NCBI GenBank assembly: GCA_003567135.1
Contig: PXAI01000377.1
Span: 1-18,081 of the forward strand
Reading direction: 5' to 3'
DNA: 18,081 bases
Source of the DNA: Balneolia bacterium
Lineage (GTDB): Bacteria > Bacteroidota > Rhodothermia > Balneolales > Cyclonatronaceae
The translations under genes and the position numbers were made by a program. The number at the start of each line of letters is the position of its first letter. The first letter of the stretch is position 1. The notes beneath the pieces were generated by a model. It did no database searches, was not told where the DNA came from, and worked only from the letters and a program-made list of their open reading frames with translations. Shown here piece by piece: positions 15,701 to 18,081 of this stretch.

Positions 15701-16922
15701 TGCCACCAGGATACAGCCTGTACTGATACACCACGCCCGGAACCTGACGCGCCAGCTTAGAAAGTATTTGGTGGGATTCCTTCAGTTTCTCCTCAGCCTT
15801 TATTCGCTGCGTCACATCATAATCAGATCCCCGAAACCCCAAAAACGTACCGTTCGAATCAAAAAATGGAGCTCCGTTAGTTGACATGATTGCGATGCTG
15901 CCGTCGCCTTTAACGAGTTTATTTATGAGCCCACGGAACGTCTTCCTGTTATTTATTACTTCAAATGCCTCCTTAAGAAACTCTTCGCGGCCTTCTTCAG
16001 GATGCAGATCAGTGATATACTTTTTCCCAACCAGCTCCTCCGGCTTGTAGCCCCACACTTTTTCCACAGCAGGACTTACGTACAAAAATAACCCATCGGC
16101 GTCAGATTCCCAGATTACAGACTGATTCGTTTCAGCAATATGCAGGAACCTCTCCTCCCGCTCGCGCGCCTTATTTTCGGCTTCGATCCTGGCACTGATA
16201 TTCCTGAACGTGCCCATCAGGCAATGTTTGCCATCATACATAATTTTTGTGGCAATAATTTCGACAGGAACCTCTTCCCCATCCGAACAAAGCACTACAT
16301 GTCGATACGGATCAGTTTTTTCTCTTTTTTCAAGAACCTTCCGGGCGTTCTCAAAAATTTCGTTACTGCGGGATTTTCTGTCCGTATGATGAAGCTCAGA
16401 CTGATGCCTGCCGATAATTTCATCCCTCGGCATTTTCATCAGTTCTTCAGCAGCAACGTTCAGATCAAGCAGAATTCCCGTATCCCGGTCGGCGATAAAC
16501 ATGGCATCGGAAGCATTCTGAAACACATTTCTGAACTGCTGTTCATCTGCCTTCTCCTTGTCGAATGCCAGCAGCAAATATTTTGTTTCGTCATCCGCCA
16601 CGCTAATCGCATACAGTTTTGCGGCGATCAAAAACCCGGCGTGGTGCTTAAGATGGATATCCCGTTTATGAGGATCAGAACAAGTTGACTTCTGATGAAT
16701 TAAATCGCTTTGAAGAAAATCAATCGCCTCACTGTCGAGGATTTCATGAAAGCAGAAATCCTGTGATCCGAGAACACGTTTCAGCTTGGGACTAACCCAC
16801 CCCTCATGCAAATCACCGGCTGGCCCAAACCAGAAGCCGTCCATACCGTATTCAACAATAAAGCCAAATATATCCGGGTTCTGTTTTGCAAGGTACTGAA
16901 ACTTTTGTTCGTAAAGCGTCAT
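12762..16922 (-). CDS. Multi-PAS sensor histidine kinase, soluble
   Basis: A 1386-residue sensor kinase without membrane segments or signal peptide, so it senses cytoplasmic signals. Eight clear PAS domains, several followed by PAC-type ends such as DITERK, lie at about 130-248, 258-372, 385-503, 512-625, 640-755, 768-890, 905-1020 and 1032-1137. A ninth, degenerate one may occupy 15-120. Most carry the W/Y-rich pockets and HPEDR turns of PAS_3-type folds. The kinase core follows: H-box SHNLRNHTANI with the phospho-accepting His at about 1169, N-box NMITNAIRF (about 1279-1287), DNGVGID, GLGLF and a final GTIFTIRLPY. The H-box with Asn-Leu-Arg-Asn is of the HNLR type common in Bacteroidota kinases. 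It is followed by an overlapping receiver gene. Which ligands the PAS domains bind cannot be told. Confidence 0.95.
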   Translation of the reverse strand: MTLYEQKFQYLAKQNPDIFGFIVEYGMDGFWFGPAGDLHEGWVSPKLKRVLGSQDFCFHEILDSEAIDFLQSDLIHQKSTCSDPHKRDIHLKHHAGFLIAAKLYAISVADDETKYLLLAFDKEKADEQQFRNVFQNASDAMFIADRDTGILLDLNVAAEELMKMPRDEIIGRHQSELHHTDRKSRSNEIFENARKVLEKREKTDPYRHVVLCSDGEEVPVEIIATKIMYDGKHCLMGTFRNISARIEAENKAREREERFLHIAETNQSVIWESDADGLFLYVSPAVEKVWGYKPEELVGKKYITDLHPEEGREEFLKEAFEVINNRKTFRGLINKLVKGDGSIAIMSTNGAPFFDSNGTFLGFRGSDYDVTQRIKAEEKLKESHQILSKLARQVPGVVYQYRLYPGGRQCFPYSSPAMVDIYGFEPEEVQEDADPVFMRIHPEDRDRVQQEIYESAENLSVFICEFRVTLPGRGEQWRLSNARPERLDDGSTLWHGIITDITERKKNEERLNILSQAVEQSPASILITNLDGNIEYVNKKFLSITGNSRDEVIGQNPKILKSGRQPLEFYQNLWATIQSGNVWRGEIQNRRKNDELFWESAIISPIKKPDGEITHYLGVKEDITRQKIQQEELEKSEERLSLIIKGSNDAPWDWNLETGEVYLSPQWWEQIGYREDEVDDLSDFLEEIIHPDDREKQAEAMKGSSSTKEESYKVEMRMRHKNGHYVPVLTRGFIKKNDKGEPVRVTGSNMDLTERKEAERRLRESEARYRSIIAISNTGAWEYDIDTERLWCSAEYFTMLGYDPKTFDTKNSSGHTLWLDLVHPEDRDQAEKKFVEYLSGDMKKPYENYFRMVHKNGSSVWVWSRARNLKNTNGTSSNTVLGAHIDITESRRAEDEIRAAMSRMKILQDALDNVPVAVYMKDRESRYLYANKTALDQFGYDLNDIIGKKDDDFFDGETCQMLRSIDKKVFKGNYSRQEIETQDKKGNKQIFLEVKTPVYGNNGSDEITGLLGISTDITDRKEAENRIKQSEEYLRSLLKTIPDMLFVFSHDGYYLDYNADQDLLFKKPDQFMNKHISEIMPPDVLPLQLEAMKKAIEKNEVVEFTYQLDYDNKAKYFSARVVSFGEDRVLAMVTDVTESVENLRRIESLLHTEEEHNQRLGSFTHIVSHNLRNHTANIQGILYLLKLEEPEMFESEYIQMLKGSSDNLNETISHLNQVLDITLNDNEIWEKVNLHRVVDHAMESVSLLARSAEVEILNKIPESTEIETIPGYIDSVVLNMITNAIRFSSDKRDSWMKISVKKGKESLQLRFEDNGVGIDLKRHGQNLFGMYKTFHSHRDSKGLGLFITKNQVESMGGSITVESKVDKGTIFTIRLPYEKNKESLSY

Positions 16923-16958
16923 GCTGATACTGGCACTACATTTTTCACATTAATAAGG

Positions 16959-16966
16959 CAAATATA
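16959..16966 (-). promoter_or_regulatory. Candidate Bacteroidota-type -7 element of the kinase/regulator operon
   Basis: Read on the minus strand the sequence is TATATTTG, an exact fit to TAnnTTTG, the -7 element of primary-sigma promoters in Bacteroidota. It lies about 37 bases before the kinase ATG, giving a 5' leader of roughly 30 bases. No clean TTG-type -33 element was found at the expected distance. Confidence 0.5.
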
Positions 16967-17080
16967 ACCAAATATTGCGATCTAAGAACGGAATTCTGTA
17001 TGAGGATGGGAGCAAAAAAGGCCAATGTTATTCAACGATAAATGATGCCCGTGAAGTAAATTCAAAATTCAAAATGTAGA

Positions 17081-17151
17081 TTCGTAGCGGAGCGAAGAAC
17101 CGCGCAGCGCTTTCAAAATGGCTGGTTCGCGCCTGTCCCGATCGCTTCGGG
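17081..17151. repeat. Cluster of REP-like palindromes
   Basis: TTCG (17081-17084) and CGAA (17093-17096) flank a short loop. Next comes CGCGCAGCG (17101-17109), the inverted form of the CGCTGCGCG core found twice after hisA. Then CCCGA (17137-17141) pairs with TCGGG (17147-17151) around TCGCT. This resembles intergenic REP-type elements, but copy number in the genome is unknown. Confidence 0.45.
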
Positions 17152-17244
17152 GCCTGCCTCGATTCTTTGGGGTGGTTATGATGGGATTGTGGTTATTTTG
17201 GATACGAAGCATTTGGCCTAACAACGTTTTATTAATGCGCTGTA

Positions 17245-17266
17245 GGGACGCAAAATCTTGCGTCCC
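17245..17266. repeat. Perfect 9-bp inverted repeat GGGACGCAA / TTGCGTCCC
   Basis: GGGACGCAA (17245-17253) and TTGCGTCCC (17258-17266) form a perfect 9-bp stem around the 4-base loop AATC. There is no T-run after it and no gene ends next to it, so it is better explained as a dispersed intergenic palindrome than a terminator. Confidence 0.65.
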
Positions 17267-17300
17267 GGTGGTTGAACCGCAGGGGCTCGGTTTATTTCGC

Positions 17301-17327
17301 CGAAATCGTCGAAATCGTCGAAATTTT
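17301..17327. repeat. 9-base tandem repeat
   Basis: CGAAATCGT occurs twice in tandem (17301-17309, 17310-17318), followed by a diverged third unit CGAAATTTT. A small slippage-type repeat with no evident function. Confidence 0.6.
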
Positions 17328-17354
17328 CGAATCCATTTCCCAACGCCCCATGGA

Positions 17355-17586
17355 CGTCATCCCGCAATCGGGTTAGAAAGTAATTTAAGAACAGTTAGTA
17401 GCACGATATGCGGGATCTTCCAGATTTCCCTGTTTTATGGTTATTTCAGGATATACTCGGCGGCCCCTGAATGCGCTGGTATCTTTTGGGGCTAAGGTCT
17501 TAGCAATAAAAACGATCTATCCAATATCAACGCTGGAAGATCCCGCATAAATCCTCGCTATCGCGAAAGGATTTTGCGGGATGACG
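17355..17586. mobile_element. Nested inverted-repeat element, MITE- or REPIN-like
   Basis: Outer arms CGTCATCCCGCA (17355-17366) and TGCGGGATGACG (17575-17586) are perfect 12-bp inverted repeats. Inside them, TATGCGGGATCTTCCAG (17407-17423) and CTGGAAGATCCCGCATA (17533-17549) are perfect 17-bp inverted repeats around a 109-base centre. The word ATCCCGCA or its complement occurs four times, so each end is itself built from two facing copies. The whole is about 230 bp without a coding region. This is the form of a non-autonomous, transposase-mobilised element or a paired REP cassette. No target-site duplication was confirmed. Confidence 0.55.
17540..17582. repeat. Long hairpin forming the right half of the nested element
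   Basis: ATCCCGCATAAATCCT (17540-17555) pairs with AGGATTTTGCGGGAT (17568-17582), 15 bp with one bulged T. Inside, TCGC (17555-17558) can pair with GCGA (17563-17566), making an almost continuous hairpin. The long, imperfect palindrome with a small bulge is typical of REP-type units. Confidence 0.65.
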
Positions 17587-17734
17587 CCTTCGAGGCGGTG
17601 GGAGTTGGGTTGCCGGGAGCCGGGTTTTAGCGTAGAACGCCAAAAAAAAACCGCAACCCGTAACCTGAAAAACTCTTTCAAGACTACCAAGCTCAATCAA
17701 GCCTACCCAATAATCAACAGACAATCATCCATAA

Positions 17735-18081
17735 TCAATGCCGTGTCCCACACACGCACTGACTCTGCCCGTCCTGCGTGGTGATCGCGTGCCAGTCGAA
17801 TTGTTCATCGTAGCCGTCGCGCTCCCACCAGAATGGTAAACGTTCGCGATCGTAGTTGCCGGTTTCGTTCATCGTTTCGGCGTCGTAGACGCGGCCGTTC
17901 AGGATGGTGTATTTCACAAATTCGAGATCACGAAGATCTTCAAGCGGATTCCCGTCGATAATCACCAGATCAGCCAGTTTTCCGGCTTCAATGGATCCGA
18001 TGTGACGATCCATGCCAATGTATTTGGCGCCGTTGTGCGTAGCCGAGCGAATCGCCTCGAGCGAACTCATCCCGCCCTGAC
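17735..18081 (-). CDS. Amidohydrolase family protein, C-terminal part
   Basis: The frame is open to the right edge, so only the last about 115 residues are visible. QGGMSSLEAIRSATHNGAKY followed by GSIEAGKLADLVIIDGNPLEDL, then VKYTILNGRVYDAETMNE, is the typical end of metal-dependent amidohydrolases (imidazolonepropionase/dipeptidase-like), where the final strands rejoin the composite beta-sandwich. The metal-binding residues lie outside the window. After the conserved part comes an extra tail rich in Trp and acidic residues (PFWWERDGYDEQFDWHA) that ends QCVCGTRH, with two Cys and a terminal His. Such tails occur on large secreted amidohydrolases of Bacteroidota-like bacteria that carry an N-terminal beta-propeller, but that part cannot be seen here. 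The Met at 18070 is internal, not a start. Confidence 0.85.
   Translation of the reverse strand, partial: QGGMSSLEAIRSATHNGAKYIGMDRHIGSIEAGKLADLVIIDGNPLEDLRDLEFVKYTILNGRVYDAETMNETGNYDRERLPFWWERDGYDEQFDWHAITTQDGQSQCVCGTRH

Larger units (their letters stand above)
16967..17734. other. Gene-free, repeat-rich spacer
   Basis: Roughly 770 bp between the kinase promoter and the amidohydrolase stop. Open frames here are short, overlap palindromes and show no recognisable protein. The stretch holds a REP-like palindrome group (17081-17151), a strong GGGACGCAA palindrome (17245-17266), a 9-base tandem repeat (17301-17327) and a nested inverted-repeat element (17355-17586). The first about 110 bases are AT-rich and featureless apart from the kinase promoter. 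Confidence 0.6.

Noticed and set aside
17301..17327. Possible CRISPR-like repeats
   Set aside because: Units are 9 bases, directly adjacent and without spacers; a simple tandem repeat.
17118..17495. 125-codon open frame on the plus strand
   Set aside because: Runs through palindromes and the 9-base tandem repeat, giving an Arg-Asn repeat with no protein-like features.
17527..17724. 65-codon minus-strand frame
   Set aside because: Overlaps the long hairpin of the nested repeat element; no domain or plausible start context.

Overview
The window reads as chromosomal DNA from a Bacteroidota-like bacterium, most probably the Balneolota/Rhodothermota side (inference). Signs are a type IX secretion (Por) C-terminal sorting domain on a secreted enzyme, weak or absent Shine-Dalgarno sites, a TAnnTTTG-type -7 promoter element, a multi-PAS kinase paired with a lone receiver protein, and a his operon in the order hisG-D-C-B-H-A. 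No rRNA, tRNA, CRISPR array or complete insertion sequence was seen.

Layout. (1) Positions 1-3698, minus strand: lepA, a small secreted protein of unknown function, then lepB (signal peptidase I), with a strong hairpin terminator at the left edge. (2) 3985-4666, plus strand: an AT-rich two-gene cassette of a GNAT-like protein and an overlapping, very basic 55-residue protein. (3) 4667-10588, plus strand: a his biosynthetic operon. It is preceded by a short leader ORF (5001-5054) in which 8 of 17 codons are His, followed by a hairpin overlapping the leader stop codon and a T-rich run; this looks like a histidine attenuator. The operon encodes HisG (long, self-regulated form), HisD, HisC, HisB, HisH and HisA, but hisF and hisI/hisE are absent. 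HisB carries an N-terminal extension that looks like a shrunken, catalytically dead HAD phosphatase domain. (4) 10738-12381, plus strand: a secreted GH13 alpha-amylase-like enzyme with a type IX sorting tail, set off from hisA by a short repeat-bearing spacer. (5) 12395-16922, minus strand: a soluble histidine kinase with eight or nine PAS domains, whose gene overlaps that of a stand-alone response regulator. (6) 16923-17734: about 800 bp without a credible gene but dense in palindromes, including a nested inverted-repeat element at 17355-17586 that resembles a MITE or REP-type element. (7) 17735 to the right edge, minus strand: the C-terminal end of an amidohydrolase.

The most notable points are the His-rich leader with its hairpin, the degenerate HisB N-terminus, the AT-rich GNAT-like/basic-protein pair, and the nested palindromic element near the right end. 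No database search was possible; functions rest on motifs visible in the translations.
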